A stretch of DNA of 23,933 nucleotides from Bacillota bacterium (GCA_021791995.1 JAJYVN010000013.1:1-23933), one strand, 5' to 3'. Positions 7,571 through 16,110 are shown, numbered from the stretch's first letter. The notes: generated by a model from the letters alone, not told the origin. Numbers and translations: made by a program.

Positions 7571-8494
7571 CTAACCAGTTTTTTGCGGTACCATAAGAAC
7601 CTTCCGCAACTGTAAGGTGGCAACCGCCCCGTCCACGCTTCGCTCGGCGATCCCCAACAGCGAGTGGTCGGTGCCCAATAATCGAACAGCTCCGGCCATG
7701 TCATCCCGTGCCGCGCGCCGAGGTCCGGGACAGATGCCGTGCTGCAGGTGAGCGACCTCTGCCGGATCGAGAACCACCGCAGGCAGGAAGCGCAGCGCCT
7801 CTGATGGAGAGAGTAACACGTGGGACAGTGCTCCGGCGGAAACCGCCTCCTCCAGCTCGCGTGGAGTCAGGCAGGTGGAGGCCGTAATCCCTCCCGCCAT
7901 CACGCGAACGAGTGGCCCCATGACGGCCCCCACGCCAAGCGCAAGGCCGATATCACGGCAGAGGGAGCGGATGTATGTTCCGCTCATACACCGAACGCGG
8001 CAGAGTGCAAGACTGCGCCGACCGGCGCACCGCCAAGCGATCAGTTCCCAAGATTCGACGCACACGCGCGCGACGGGCAGCGGGACGACCTCCTGACGCC
8101 GAGCATAGCGAAACAGCCGGTCTCCATGGTGTTTCCGCGCAGAGAATCGGGGCACAGACTGCTCAATCCATCCCGTGAAACGTGGCAGAACGCCCGTTAG
8201 GTCAGAGGCCGAGAGGGTGCCAGCGTTGGTCTCCGCAAGCACCTTGCCCGTCAGGTCGTCCGTGTCGGTGCAGAGGCCGAGCACCAACTGAAAAACATAC
8301 GTTTTGGAAGGAATATGCAGATAGTCCGCCAGTCGAGTGGCCGTCCCCACGCAGATCGGCAAGACGCCGGCTGCTTCCGGATCGAGGGTTCCCGCGTGAC
8401 CCACCCGACGCTGGCCCGTGACAGACCGAACCATCGCGACCATGTCGAGTGACGTCGGTCCGGGCGGCTTGAGCAAGCCGAGCACTCCAGTCAC
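7571..8494 (-). CDS. truB: tRNA pseudouridine(55) synthase TruB
   Basis: A 307-residue enzyme that converts U55 in the T loop of tRNAs to pseudouridine. The start GLLKPPGPTS and the catalytic block RVGHAGTLDPEAAGVLP, with nucleophile Asp39, are diagnostic. KTYVFQLVLG and the later GTYIRSLCRDIG block are also conserved in TruB. The C-terminal part from about residue 225 is the usual PUA-like extension. I chose the GTG at 8494 because it overlaps the nrnA stop as GTGA, a translational-coupling arrangement, and has GGAAGGGGA upstream. An in-frame ATG further upstream would lie inside nrnA and add residues that do not resemble TruB. It lies between nrnA and ribF in the nusA-infB operon. Confidence 0.96.
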   Translation of the reverse strand: MTGVLGLLKPPGPTSLDMVAMVRSVTGQRRVGHAGTLDPEAAGVLPICVGTATRLADYLHIPSKTYVFQLVLGLCTDTDDLTGKVLAETNAGTLSASDLTGVLPRFTGWIEQSVPRFSARKHHGDRLFRYARRQEVVPLPVARVCVESWELIAWRCAGRRSLALCRVRCMSGTYIRSLCRDIGLALGVGAVMGPLVRVMAGGITASTCLTPRELEEAVSAGALSHVLLSPSEALRFLPAVVLDPAEVAHLQHGICPGPRRAARDDMAGAVRLLGTDHSLLGIAERSVDGAVATLQLRKVLMVPQKTG

Positions 8495-9501
8495 CGAGCC
8501 GCGTCCCCTTCCGCAGGCAGCGCCTCCAGCGCCTTGCGGGCGGAGTCCAGGACCAATTCCCGCGCGCGGGGCCAGTCGTCGTGAATGGTGCAGCCCGCTG
8601 CCCGCGGATGGCCACCACCGCCGAACTGCGCAGCCAGGAGGCTCACATCCACCTTGCTGGTGCCGCGCAAGCTGCATCGCACCGCACCGGGTTCCTGCAC
8701 CGCGAAGAGCACCGCGATGTCCACCCCGCGGAGCGACCGCGGGTACTCCACGAGGCCTTCGGCATCCTCCGGCAACGCGGCGGATTCGGCAATCATGGCC
8801 GCTGTGACCTCAATCCAGGCAAGCCTGCCGCTTGGATCGATACCCACCGTTCCGAGAGCAGCATGCAACAGGCGCAGTGTCCCAGGGGTTCGGTTGTCCC
8901 AGATCTGCCGGCCGATCAGGGCGGGGTTGGCGCCACCGGCAACCAGGTCCGCTGCAAAGCGCAGCGTTTCTGCCCGAGTGTTCTCAAACCGAAACGATCC
9001 GGTGTCCGTCGTCAGCCCCGTATACAGAGCGGTGGCCATTTGTGGGTCAATCTCTAAACCCAAATCCCGTATGAGGCGGTGGGCAAGTTCCACGCACGCC
9101 GCAGCGCCAGGATCAACGTAGTTCAAATCGCCGAAGCGTTGATTGCTCTCATGGTGGTCAATGTTCACGATGCGCCCGACGTTCTCCACCAGTGACTGGG
9201 CGGGACCGATCCGGTCCAACCCGGCACAGTCAAGAAAGACCGCGTGATCAAAGTTGCCGACCACCTCTTCCGGCCGCGCCCACTCACTCGGTGGTGCAAT
9301 AAACAACAGATTCTCCGGCACTGTGTCGGGGCAGACCACCAATGCCTGCTTACCCATCTTGCGCAGAGCCCTCGCTACCGCCATCGCGCTGGCTACACTG
9401 TCCCCGTCTGGCCGAATGTGCCAAACCAAAAGAACCCGCTGGGAACCGGCCACAGCGGCAACGATGTCTTCCCAGCGCGCGTTATTCTTCGTCTTCGCCA
9501 C
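8491..9501 (-). CDS. nrnA: DHH-family phosphoesterase NrnA (oligoribonuclease/pAp phosphatase)
   Basis: A 336-residue DHH/DHHA1 protein. NrnA proteins degrade very short RNAs (nanoRNA) to mononucleotides, and several also remove the 3' phosphate from pAp. The DHH domain shows RPDGDSVAS at 30-38, the aspartate of VFLDCAG near 91, the name-giving DHH at 115-117 (NIDHHESN), and TTDTGSFR near 164-171. The C-terminal DHHA1 domain carries the substrate-binding glycine loop FGGGGHPRAAG. All metal-binding aspartate and histidine positions that I can identify are present. The GTG start at 9501 overlaps the end of rbfA by 20 nt and has GGAGGG about 5 nt upstream; upstream in-frame starts would run deeper into rbfA. 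Placement between rbfA and truB is common in Gram-positive bacteria. Confidence 0.92.
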   Translation of the reverse strand: MAKTKNNARWEDIVAAVAGSQRVLLVWHIRPDGDSVASAMAVARALRKMGKQALVVCPDTVPENLLFIAPPSEWARPEEVVGNFDHAVFLDCAGLDRIGPAQSLVENVGRIVNIDHHESNQRFGDLNYVDPGAAACVELAHRLIRDLGLEIDPQMATALYTGLTTDTGSFRFENTRAETLRFAADLVAGGANPALIGRQIWDNRTPGTLRLLHAALGTVGIDPSGRLAWIEVTAAMIAESAALPEDAEGLVEYPRSLRGVDIAVLFAVQEPGAVRCSLRGTSKVDVSLLAAQFGGGGHPRAAGCTIHDDWPRARELVLDSARKALEALPAEGDAAR

Positions 9502-9874
9502 GCTGTCCCTCCGACTCGCCGCCATCCTGCTCCGGGTGCACGTCGCGCAGCAGGCGGTTGATGTGCTCCCCAAATGCCATCGATCTGTCCTCCACGAAGC
9601 GTACCTCGGGTGTATGGTACAGGCGGACCCGTTGGCCTAACGCGGTACGGACATACCCTGTAGCGCGTTTCAGCGCCGTCATGGTGGCCTTTCGCTCCGC
9701 CTCGGGCCCATACACACTCACGAAGAGCTTCACGTACCGGAGATCGGTCGACAGCTCGGCCGACACAACCGAAACAAAGCCGATGCGGGGATCCTTCAGC
9801 TCTCGCAGGATCATGGCCGCATGGGAACGGATCTCCTCCGCGACACGTGCGGCACGGGGTGCGCCTCCCCGCAT
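9482..9874 (-). CDS. rbfA: 30S ribosome-binding factor RbfA
   Basis: A 130-residue KH-like protein that binds the 30S subunit and assists late 16S rRNA maturation, notably at low temperature. Typical features are the N-terminal RVAEEIRSHAAMILRELKDPRIGFVSV, which spans the first helices, and then the VSAELSTDLRYVKLFVSVYG strand region (both lie near residues 10-60). The LYHTPEVRFVEDRS block near 85-97 is the usual C-terminal signature. The last 20 residues are acidic and Gly-rich. The ATG at 9874 has a perfect GGAGGTGA site 7 nt upstream. The gene overlaps nrnA by 20 nt. Its upstream side is unusual: ylxP, which often lies between infB and rbfA, is absent and a hairpin-bounded spacer is found instead. 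Confidence 0.94.
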   Translation of the reverse strand: MRGGAPRAARVAEEIRSHAAMILRELKDPRIGFVSVVSAELSTDLRYVKLFVSVYGPEAERKATMTALKRATGYVRTALGQRVRLYHTPEVRFVEDRSMAFGEHINRLLRDVHPEQDGGESEGQRGEDEE

Positions 9875-9881
9875 ATCCGGT

Positions 9882-9889
9882 TCACCTCC
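9882..9889 (-). promoter_or_regulatory. Strong Shine-Dalgarno site of rbfA
   Basis: GGAGGTGA on the minus strand lies 7 nt before the rbfA ATG. It is the closest match to the consensus that I found in the operon and fixes the start at 9874. A strong hairpin (9900-9921) ends only about 10 nt upstream of it. Confidence 0.75.
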
Positions 9890-9896
9890 GTAACGT

Positions 9897-10166
9897 CGTC
9901 CCCGCGGTGAAAGTCGCGGGGTGGCAGCTTCCTTGTGGTGTCCCTCCCGCCGTATCTAAGTGATCCTACCATCCTCGCCACAGGCAGACAGCCTCCGCAC
10001 GACACTTCTCCCGTCTGTGGGAAGGCGCACCCCTTGTGCGATACGGCCAACCGACAACGGTCGCCCTGGAACCCCACATCTGGCCATCGCTCACTGCCGA
10101 ACACAAGAATCTTAGTGCTAACGGCTCACCCCGTGACGAAGTCCCACGGCTTTCACCGTGTGGACG
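9897..10166. repeat. Spacer between infB and rbfA bounded by two inverted hairpins
   Basis: This is the only large gap in the operon and it holds no convincing gene. Its ends, 9897-9921 (plus) and 10142-10166 (read on the minus strand), are inverted copies that agree at 20 of 25 positions around a shared core CGGTGAAAG. Each copy folds on itself: CCCCGCG/CGCGGGG around 8 nt on the left, CACGG/CCGTG around 6 nt on the right. Several differences between the copies are compensatory, so pairing is kept. The right hairpin starts just after the infB stop, and the left one sits just before the rbfA ribosome binding site. A further small hairpin, GCGCAC/GTGCG, lies near 10025-10039. It may be a MITE-like remnant, possibly from an IS200/IS605 end, or a processing or regulatory structure. 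Confidence 0.55.
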
Positions 10167-10167
10167 G

Positions 10168-13053
10168 TCATCCGGCCGAACGTGCCACCTCGCGCGACTC
10201 CATGCACTCGATGATGTCGTTCTCTTTCACATCGCTAAACGCGCTCAAGCCAATGCCACACTCATACCCCGCCGCGACCTCGCGTACATCGTCCTTGAAG
10301 CGGCGTAGCGACTCCAGTCTTCCCTCATACACAATTACTCCGTCGCGGACGAGCCGTGCTTGGGCACCGCGGCGCATCATTCCATCGATAACGTAGCTCC
10401 CCGCGATCACTCCCGCGTTCGGCACACGAATCGGCCGACGGACTTCAGCATGCCCGAGCATGACCACTTCCACCTTGGGCTTGAGCCGACCCGTGAGAGA
10501 GGCCACAACGTCATCGAGCAGTTCATAGATCACGCGGTAGGTCTTCACCGCAACGCCAGCCCTTGTCGCCTCGCGCTCTGCACCAGCGTCAGGTCGCACA
10601 TTAAACCCGATCACCGTGGCCTGCATGGCGGCTGCGAGCATAACGTCCGATTCGTTGATGGGGCCCACGCCCGCGTGCAGCACCAGCGTGACGACTTCGT
10701 CGTTATGCTGCTTCTCGACAGCAGCGCGGACGGCCTCCAAAGATCCCTGTGTATCCGCCTTGACGATGACCCGGAAATCGAGCGGAAGGTCGCCGTCTCC
10801 CTCGAGCAGGACTGCCCTCTCCGCCTGCGACGCATCGCGGCGTTCCGCTTCCTGCCGACTGTCGGCGAGCGCGCGCGCGGTCCGATCATCCAGTGCCTGG
10901 AACGGATCCCCGGCCGTTGGCAGGGCATCGAATCCCAACACTTCGACCGGGACGGACGGGCCCGCATCCCGAACCGTCTGGCCCTGGTCGTCGAACATGG
11001 CACGGACCCGTCCCAAAACGCGTCCCGCTACAAAGGTGTCACCGATCCGAAGGGTTCCGGATTGTACGAGGACTGTGGCAATGGGCCCTCGGCCCCGATC
11101 AATCTGTGCCTCAATCACCGTGCCGACCGCTTGGCGGCTTGGATCCGCCTTGAGCTCCTGAATATCGGCAACCAGGAGCAGCATCTCCAGAAGTGCGTCG
11201 ATGCCCTCGCCCTTCAGTGCGGAGATTGGAACCACGATGGTATCTCCACCCCACGCCTCCGCGACGAGACCATGCTCGGCCAACTGCTGCAGGACATGGT
11301 CCGGATTGGCGTTGGGTTTATCGATCTTGTTGAGGGCCACCACGATTGGCACACCCGCTGCGCGCGCATGGCTCAATGCTTCCAGCGTCTGCGGCATGAC
11401 GCCGTCGTCTGCGGCAACCACCAACACCGCGACATCAGTCACCTGTGCACCGCGCATGCGCATGGCGGCGAATGCCTCATGGCCTGGTGTATCCAGAAAA
11501 ACCAATGTCCGGTCGTTGTGGGAAACGGTATAGGCACCGATGCGCTGCGTTATGCCACCGGCCTCTCCCTGGGCGACGCGCGCCTTGCGAATCGCGTCGA
11601 GCAGAGTGGTCTTCCCATGGTCCACGTGGCCGAGCACCGCGACAACGGGTGGTCGCATGGCGAGCTGTCTGGGATCGTCGTCCGCCAACAGGGCTCCGAC
11701 GGTTCCCCGGTCCACCGTCCGCCCCTTGCTGGTGGTGGCAGACTCGACCTCCACTCCCAATTCATCCGCGACATCCCGTGCCTGCTCGATCGTCAACTGC
11801 TGGTTCATCGCTGCAATCACGCCGCGTACCAACAGGCGCTTAATAATCTCTGTCGGAGCCACCTGCAGCATGGCGGCCAGATCTGACAGCACGATCGGCC
11901 CCTGCAACGCGATGCGCTCCGGCATTGCCTGTTCGACTTCCGGCTGCGACCGACTTCCACGCCGCCGTCGTCGACTGGATCGGCTGCCCGTCCCCCACTC
12001 GCCTTCATCGGCACCGCGCGTCCGAGTCGCTAACCGGCGCCCGTGTTTGGGGCCTGGAACGCCTTCCGTGGGTCGGAAGGTTCCACCCTTTCGGGTGCGC
12101 CGTACCGCATCGCCTTCTACCGGGGTGAACGCAGCCGCAGGCATCGCTGGGCGCCGTGGCTCACCCTGCATCTCCTTGACCTCGGTGGCCGATAGACGTC
12201 TTACCGGAAGAAGACCCTCCGGGCGAACAACAGGTTCGCGCTCTGCCGGATCAACCCGTCGGACCGACAGACCGGACGGAAGTACCTTGGGAACGAATTC
12301 GGTAGCCTTCCCCTTAGACGTTGTTGTCTTCACCGGCACCTTCGGTGGATGCGCTGGACGCTGTATCGGTGTCTCGCGCGGCACGGCGGCCGCTGGGGCC
12401 GGTTGCTGTCTTGGCGCCTCCACTGGATTCGATGGTGCGGGTGGCGTTGGCGGTGCCTCCTCTATCTCCACGACGGGGCTCGCCTGTGATATTGGTGGAG
12501 ATTCCGGTACCGGTCGTTCGATTACCACCGGTTGTTCGATTGCCACCACTGCCTCGAATGGTGCCTCCGGTTCCGGAACCGCGGTTGGTGCGCTTGGTGT
12601 CGGCGGAGTCGGAGGTTGGGGATCCAGCCGCCGCCGCGGTCGGGGGGGCGGAGTGTGGGGCATTACCAACGGCAGAAGCCCCGGCGCCGGCTGAAACCGG
12701 ACTCCGCCGCTCCGCGGTGGGACGCTCTTGGTAGGGCGATTGTGATCGCCCAGTGCCGCTTGTGCCCGACGCTGGTCTCCCGGCCGAGGGGCGGGTGTTG
12801 ATAGACGGGCGGTGTCCGTCGCCGGTGCTTCGGAACGTGGTGGTGCCGCGGGCTCGCTCGCGTGCCCCTTGGTCGAAACCGCGGAGTCCTCCTCCGCTAC
12901 GAGCTGCCGAAGCCGCGCCACGACTTGGTCGTTGAGGACGGCCATGTGATTGCTCATTTCGATATTCATTCGGTCGGCGAGTAGGCGCAGCACGTCCTTG
13001 CTGTTTCGATTCAATTCGCGCGCCAGTTCGTAGACCCTTATTGCCTTCGACAA
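10168..13053 (-). CDS. infB: Translation initiation factor IF-2
   Basis: A 961-residue GTPase that brings initiator fMet-tRNA to the 30S subunit and promotes subunit joining. An N-terminal IF2_N domain (SKAIRVYELARELNRNSKDV, residues 2-21 onward) is followed by a long Pro/Ala/Arg-rich linker of about 280 residues. A second IF2_N domain lies near 385-435. The G domain has GHVDHGKTT at 475-483, DTPGHE at 521-526, NKID at 575-578 and SALKGEG after it. The remaining beta-barrel and fMet-tRNA-binding domains are complete to the end. The start is a TTG at 13053 with GGGGGTGA 6 nt upstream. The linker DNA stays open in a second frame that is continuous with ylxQ (see that entry). Confidence 0.96.
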   Translation of the reverse strand: MSKAIRVYELARELNRNSKDVLRLLADRMNIEMSNHMAVLNDQVVARLRQLVAEEDSAVSTKGHASEPAAPPRSEAPATDTARLSTPAPRPGDQRRAQAALGDHNRPTKSVPPRSGGVRFQPAPGLLPLVMPHTPPPRPRRRLDPQPPTPPTPSAPTAVPEPEAPFEAVVAIEQPVVIERPVPESPPISQASPVVEIEEAPPTPPAPSNPVEAPRQQPAPAAAVPRETPIQRPAHPPKVPVKTTTSKGKATEFVPKVLPSGLSVRRVDPAEREPVVRPEGLLPVRRLSATEVKEMQGEPRRPAMPAAAFTPVEGDAVRRTRKGGTFRPTEGVPGPKHGRRLATRTRGADEGEWGTGSRSSRRRRRGSRSQPEVEQAMPERIALQGPIVLSDLAAMLQVAPTEIIKRLLVRGVIAAMNQQLTIEQARDVADELGVEVESATTSKGRTVDRGTVGALLADDDPRQLAMRPPVVAVLGHVDHGKTTLLDAIRKARVAQGEAGGITQRIGAYTVSHNDRTLVFLDTPGHEAFAAMRMRGAQVTDVAVLVVAADDGVMPQTLEALSHARAAGVPIVVALNKIDKPNANPDHVLQQLAEHGLVAEAWGGDTIVVPISALKGEGIDALLEMLLLVADIQELKADPSRQAVGTVIEAQIDRGRGPIATVLVQSGTLRIGDTFVAGRVLGRVRAMFDDQGQTVRDAGPSVPVEVLGFDALPTAGDPFQALDDRTARALADSRQEAERRDASQAERAVLLEGDGDLPLDFRVIVKADTQGSLEAVRAAVEKQHNDEVVTLVLHAGVGPINESDVMLAAAMQATVIGFNVRPDAGAEREATRAGVAVKTYRVIYELLDDVVASLTGRLKPKVEVVMLGHAEVRRPIRVPNAGVIAGSYVIDGMMRRGAQARLVRDGVIVYEGRLESLRRFKDDVREVAAGYECGIGLSAFSDVKENDIIECMESREVARSAG

Positions 13054-13059
13054 ACGGTC

Positions 13060-13501
13060 TCACCCCCGCAGCATCCCGTCGCCCGTTTCCTCGTTCTGGT
13101 CTTCCACCGCGCCACTCACTCGGGCCGACGTTCCGATCGTGGCGTGTATCCCGGCCATTCTGATACGTAGTGCCCTCTGCCGAGTCGCGTCGCGCCGCCC
13201 GAGGCAGCGAGACCGACATTGCGTGTGCCAATCCGGCATCGGTAACTGCCAGCACCGCTCGCGGGGCCCGTCCCAGGGCTGCTCCCAACTCATCTTTGTT
13301 GGCAAGGCGGACACATATCACACCCTTGGTACGGCAGAGATCGCTTAGTTGATCCGCCGCTGGGGCCGAGACATCCTGCGCGAGCAGTACCAGCTTTGCG
13401 TCTCCGTTCCGCACCGCTGCGGTCGCTGCACGTCGCCCAGACGCAACGGCGTGGGCCCGTTGTGCCAAGCCCAATATCGCTAACCACCGCGGCGGAGTCA
13501 T
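13060..13501 (-). CDS. ylxQ: YlxQ, L7Ae/L30e-family RNA-binding protein, apparent frameshift near its C-terminus
   Basis: From an ATG at 13501, about 97 residues form an L7Ae/L30e-type kink-turn RNA-binding domain (WLAILGLAQRAHAVASG, then KLVLLAQDVS and AVLAVTDAGLAHAM), as in YlxQ of Gram-positive nusA operons. After about residue 100 the frame becomes Arg/Gly-rich and does not stop before 12314, which is 740 nt inside infB. A neighbouring frame reads MAGIHATIGTSARVSG and ends with TGA at 13060-13062, inside the infB ribosome binding site. By hand count about four-fifths of its codons end in G or C, against about half in the straight frame over the same stretch. I therefore infer a one-base frameshift between about 13150 and 13200, and give the end accordingly. 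Upstream the frame is open to an ATG at 13726 that overlaps the ylxR stop as ATGA, so a 75-residue low-complexity N-terminal extension is possible. Confidence 0.65.
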
Positions 13502-13722
13502 CCGTTGTCCTGCACTCCGATCCGTTCCGGTGGCGGCGCGCCCGGCCTGGTTCAGTCCCCTACGGGACGTGCCCCCGTTCGTGTCCGAAGACGGCTGCCC
13601 TGTTGCTCCGGTCGTCTTCCCAACGACTGCATCCGATTCCAATCCTCGCCGAGGCGCAGCACCATCCTCCGTCTCGGTCCCCCCCTGTCTCTCATCGTCC
13701 TGGACGGTCCCCGCCACCAAGA

Positions 13723-14127
13723 TCATGGTGCCGCGGTCCCCCGCTCCCGCGGGCGGCGTGGTGCCGCTCGCGCGACGCCACGCTTCCCGCGAGCGATCAG
13801 TTCGTGCGGTAGCGGCTCAGGTGCGCGATGCACCATCGGTCCGCGGCGCACGGGAAGGGCGATGGCTGCTTCGAAGGCCTGCGTCAGCGCTTGGATATCG
13901 TCTGCCGATAGCGTCACGCGCAGGCAGCCAGCGAGGCGGCCCTTCACCGCTCGTTGGAAACAGACCGGATCGTGGTGAACATACGCGCCACGTCCGTTCT
14001 TCTTGCCAGAGGGATCGAGGCTCACCGTGCCATCCGCACTGCGCACTAGACGCAAGAGTTCGCGTTTCCCCTGCACCGCGCCGCAGCCAACGCACGTCCG
14101 CTCTGGCACCACACGCGTCTTAGACAT
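13723..14127 (-). CDS. ylxR: YlxR family protein (RNase P modulator RnpM)
   Basis: A 134-residue protein whose first 90 residues are the complete YlxR domain. RTCVGCG at 10-16, the central KRELLRLVR at 21-29, GRGAYVHHDPVCF at 45-57 and the basic KGRLAGCLR at 62-70 are characteristic. YlxR proteins bind RNA, and in B. subtilis the protein is reported to modulate RNase P. The remaining 40 or so residues form an Arg/Pro-rich basic tail that is longer than usual. I chose the ATG at 14127 because AAGGGGGTGA lies 5 nt upstream; a GTG 9 nt earlier falls within that site. It follows nusA after 33 nt, and its stop overlaps a possible upstream start of ylxQ (ATGA). Confidence 0.9.
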   Translation of the reverse strand: MSKTRVVPERTCVGCGAVQGKRELLRLVRSADGTVSLDPSGKKNGRGAYVHHDPVCFQRAVKGRLAGCLRVTLSADDIQALTQAFEAAIALPVRRGPMVHRAPEPLPHELIARGKRGVARAAPRRPRERGTAAP

Positions 14128-14160
14128 GAACCTCACCCCCTTCCTTCCGCCCGCGCCAGG

Positions 14161-15585
14161 TCACTCGGCTGGACTGGCATTGTCGCGTTCCGCACGCACC
14201 CCTGCCTCCGCCAGGGCCTCCGCCAAGCTTTTGCCAGCCCTTGGTGTTCGGCGAGGAGTTGCCGCCGGTTTGCCTGGGTGTTCCCGTTCTGGCTGCACTC
14301 GGCGCTGTCCTGGACCAGAATCTAAGCCTTCCTCAAGTGCCCATGGTGCTGGAATTGGCGCGGAGCGTTCTGAGCGCTCTTGTTCCTCATGCGCTGCGGA
14401 GCGGCTTTCGGCCCCATCGCTCTCCCATCCGGTGAGTGCCCAGGGCGCCTCAACGCCATCGCCACTGTCACCATCGGTGATGCGCCACGGTGCTGACATG
14501 CTGCCCAGCGGCGGCACGCTGCTGAGTTCCGAGCGCTCCTCGTCGGTTAGTTGCGACGCATTGCGAATGTCCACATGCCAACCGGTCAATTTTGCCGCCA
14601 GACGGGCGTTCTGGCCACCGCGTCCGATCGCGAGGGAAAGCTGCGCATCCTCCACGACAACCCTGGCAGCCTTCGCGTCGGGGCGCAGCAGCACATGGGT
14701 AGGCTTCGAGGGACACAGCGCCTCGGCCACAAACTGTGCTGGACCGGGATACCACCGCACGATGTCGATCTTCTCGCCTCGTAGTTCATTGCTGACCTGC
14801 TGCACGCGCATGCCACGGTGCCCAACGCAGGCCCCAAGCGGATCGACGTTCTCATCCCGGGAAAAGACCGCAACCTTACTCCGTGTGCCACCTTCGCGCG
14901 CGATGGCCTTGATCTCCACAATCCCGTCGTGGATCTCGGGTACCTCCAACTCCAGAAGCCGTCGGAGGAGTCCTGGGTGGGTACGCGAAAGGATGAGTTG
15001 TGGACCCTTCGGGGTGCGACGCACTTCCACCAGATAATACTTAAAGCGCTGTCCAGGTGCGTAATTCTCCCCAGGCATCTGTTCCGGTAGGGGCAGGATG
15101 CCTTCGGCGCGGCCGAGGTCCACATACACATTTCGGTTTTGTGCGCGCACCACGATGCCGCTTACAATTTCCCCTTCACGCTGCGAGTACTCGTCATAAA
15201 TCATGCCACGCTCAGCTTCGCGGATACGCTGCACGACCACCTGCTTCGCCGTCTGTGCCGCGATGCGACCAAAGTCGGCTAACACGACCGGGAATTCGAT
15301 CGAGTCTCCCGCTTGATAGGCGGGATCGATGCGGGACGCATCCTCATAGGCGATCTCCTGCGTCGGATCGACCAGATGATCCACCACACGTTTGATGACG
15401 AACATCTCAACCTGGCCGTTGACCCTGTCAATCCGCGCCGTGACGTTTTCGCTGGTGTTGTAATTGCGCTTGTAGGCGGAGACAAGGGCTGCTTCCACTG
15501 CCGTGAGCAGCGTTTCCCGATCGATTCCGCGCTCTCGTTCTAGTTCTGCAATAGCGCCCAACAGGTCTAGGTTGTCGCCCGGCAT
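14161..15585 (-). CDS. nusA: Transcription termination/antitermination factor NusA
   Basis: A 474-residue RNA polymerase-binding factor that stimulates pausing and intrinsic termination. The N-terminal polymerase-binding domain begins AIAELERERGIDRETLLTAV (11-30). The S1 domain starts near GEIVSGIVV at 138-146 and contains NVYVDLGRAEGILP. The two KH domains show VGHRGMR at 254-260 and IGRGGQN at 320-326. Residues after about 360 form a tail of about 115 residues that is unlike the E. coli acidic repeats and contains three short APW motifs (APWRI, APWAL, APWAL). The ATG at 15585 has AAGGGGGA upstream; an in-frame start at 15687 would run back into rimP. It follows rimP after 32 nt. Confidence 0.96.
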   Translation of the reverse strand: MPGDNLDLLGAIAELERERGIDRETLLTAVEAALVSAYKRNYNTSENVTARIDRVNGQVEMFVIKRVVDHLVDPTQEIAYEDASRIDPAYQAGDSIEFPVVLADFGRIAAQTAKQVVVQRIREAERGMIYDEYSQREGEIVSGIVVRAQNRNVYVDLGRAEGILPLPEQMPGENYAPGQRFKYYLVEVRRTPKGPQLILSRTHPGLLRRLLELEVPEIHDGIVEIKAIAREGGTRSKVAVFSRDENVDPLGACVGHRGMRVQQVSNELRGEKIDIVRWYPGPAQFVAEALCPSKPTHVLLRPDAKAARVVVEDAQLSLAIGRGGQNARLAAKLTGWHVDIRNASQLTDEERSELSSVPPLGSMSAPWRITDGDSGDGVEAPWALTGWESDGAESRSAAHEEQERSERSAPIPAPWALEEGLDSGPGQRRVQPEREHPGKPAATPRRTPRAGKSLAEALAEAGVRAERDNASPAE

Positions 15586-15617
15586 CGCGCAATCCCCCTT
15601 CCCCAAAGCTCCAGATC

Positions 15618-16076
15618 TCAGTTCAGACGGGTCGAGCTGATGTCCTTGAGGGCCACCCCTACCGTCCCGCCCTCTGCGACCAGCCAAACCACACCGTCCA
15701 CCAAACCAACGAGTTGCCCTTCCCAGACCCGGCGTCCCTCGACCACTTCAGTCATCTGGATCCGTACCGATCGCCCGGCGAAGATCCGATAGTCCCGCTC
15801 GGTCCGCAACGGGCGTTCCGCTCCCGGAGAGGAGACCTCCAGGGTATAGCTGGCGGGAATCGGGTCTAGGTTGTCGAGGGATGGCTCCAGGGCACGATGG
15901 AACGCCTCCACCTCCTGCAGCCGAACTCCGCCACCCGCCCGATCCAGAGTGACACGTAGGGTATGTCCCGTATAGGTCACGTCCACTAACAAAAGACCCA
16001 TGTGCTCCGCGAGTGGTTCGGCCAGGTCCCACACCAAGGTGCAAACCTCGGTGCGCGACATCACCGGATGCGCCAT
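15618..16076 (-). CDS. rimP: Ribosome maturation factor RimP
   Basis: A 152-residue protein needed for 30S assembly and the first gene of the nusA-infB operon. The N-terminal domain begins VWDLAEPLAEHMGLLLVDV and continues LRVTLDRAGGGV. The central signature YTLEVSSPGAERPLRTERD, near residues 80-100, is diagnostic, and a small SH3-like C-terminal domain follows (GQLVGLVDGVVWLVAEGG). The ATG at 16076 has AGGGGG 6 nt upstream. The frame is open further upstream to 16211, but that part lies in the leader and covers the terminator hairpin, so it is probably not translated as part of RimP. Confidence 0.93.
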   Translation of the reverse strand: MAHPVMSRTEVCTLVWDLAEPLAEHMGLLLVDVTYTGHTLRVTLDRAGGGVRLQEVEAFHRALEPSLDNLDPIPASYTLEVSSPGAERPLRTERDYRIFAGRSVRIQMTEVVEGRRVWEGQLVGLVDGVVWLVAEGGTVGVALKDISSTRLN

Positions 16077-16110
16077 GCGTAGCCCCCTGACGCGTGGTGG
16101 TCCATTCAGC

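Noticed and set aside
10360..11886. 508-codon plus-strand open frame opposite infB
   Set aside because: The opposite strand encodes the conserved IF-2 G domain; this frame is rich in His/Arg and matches nothing.
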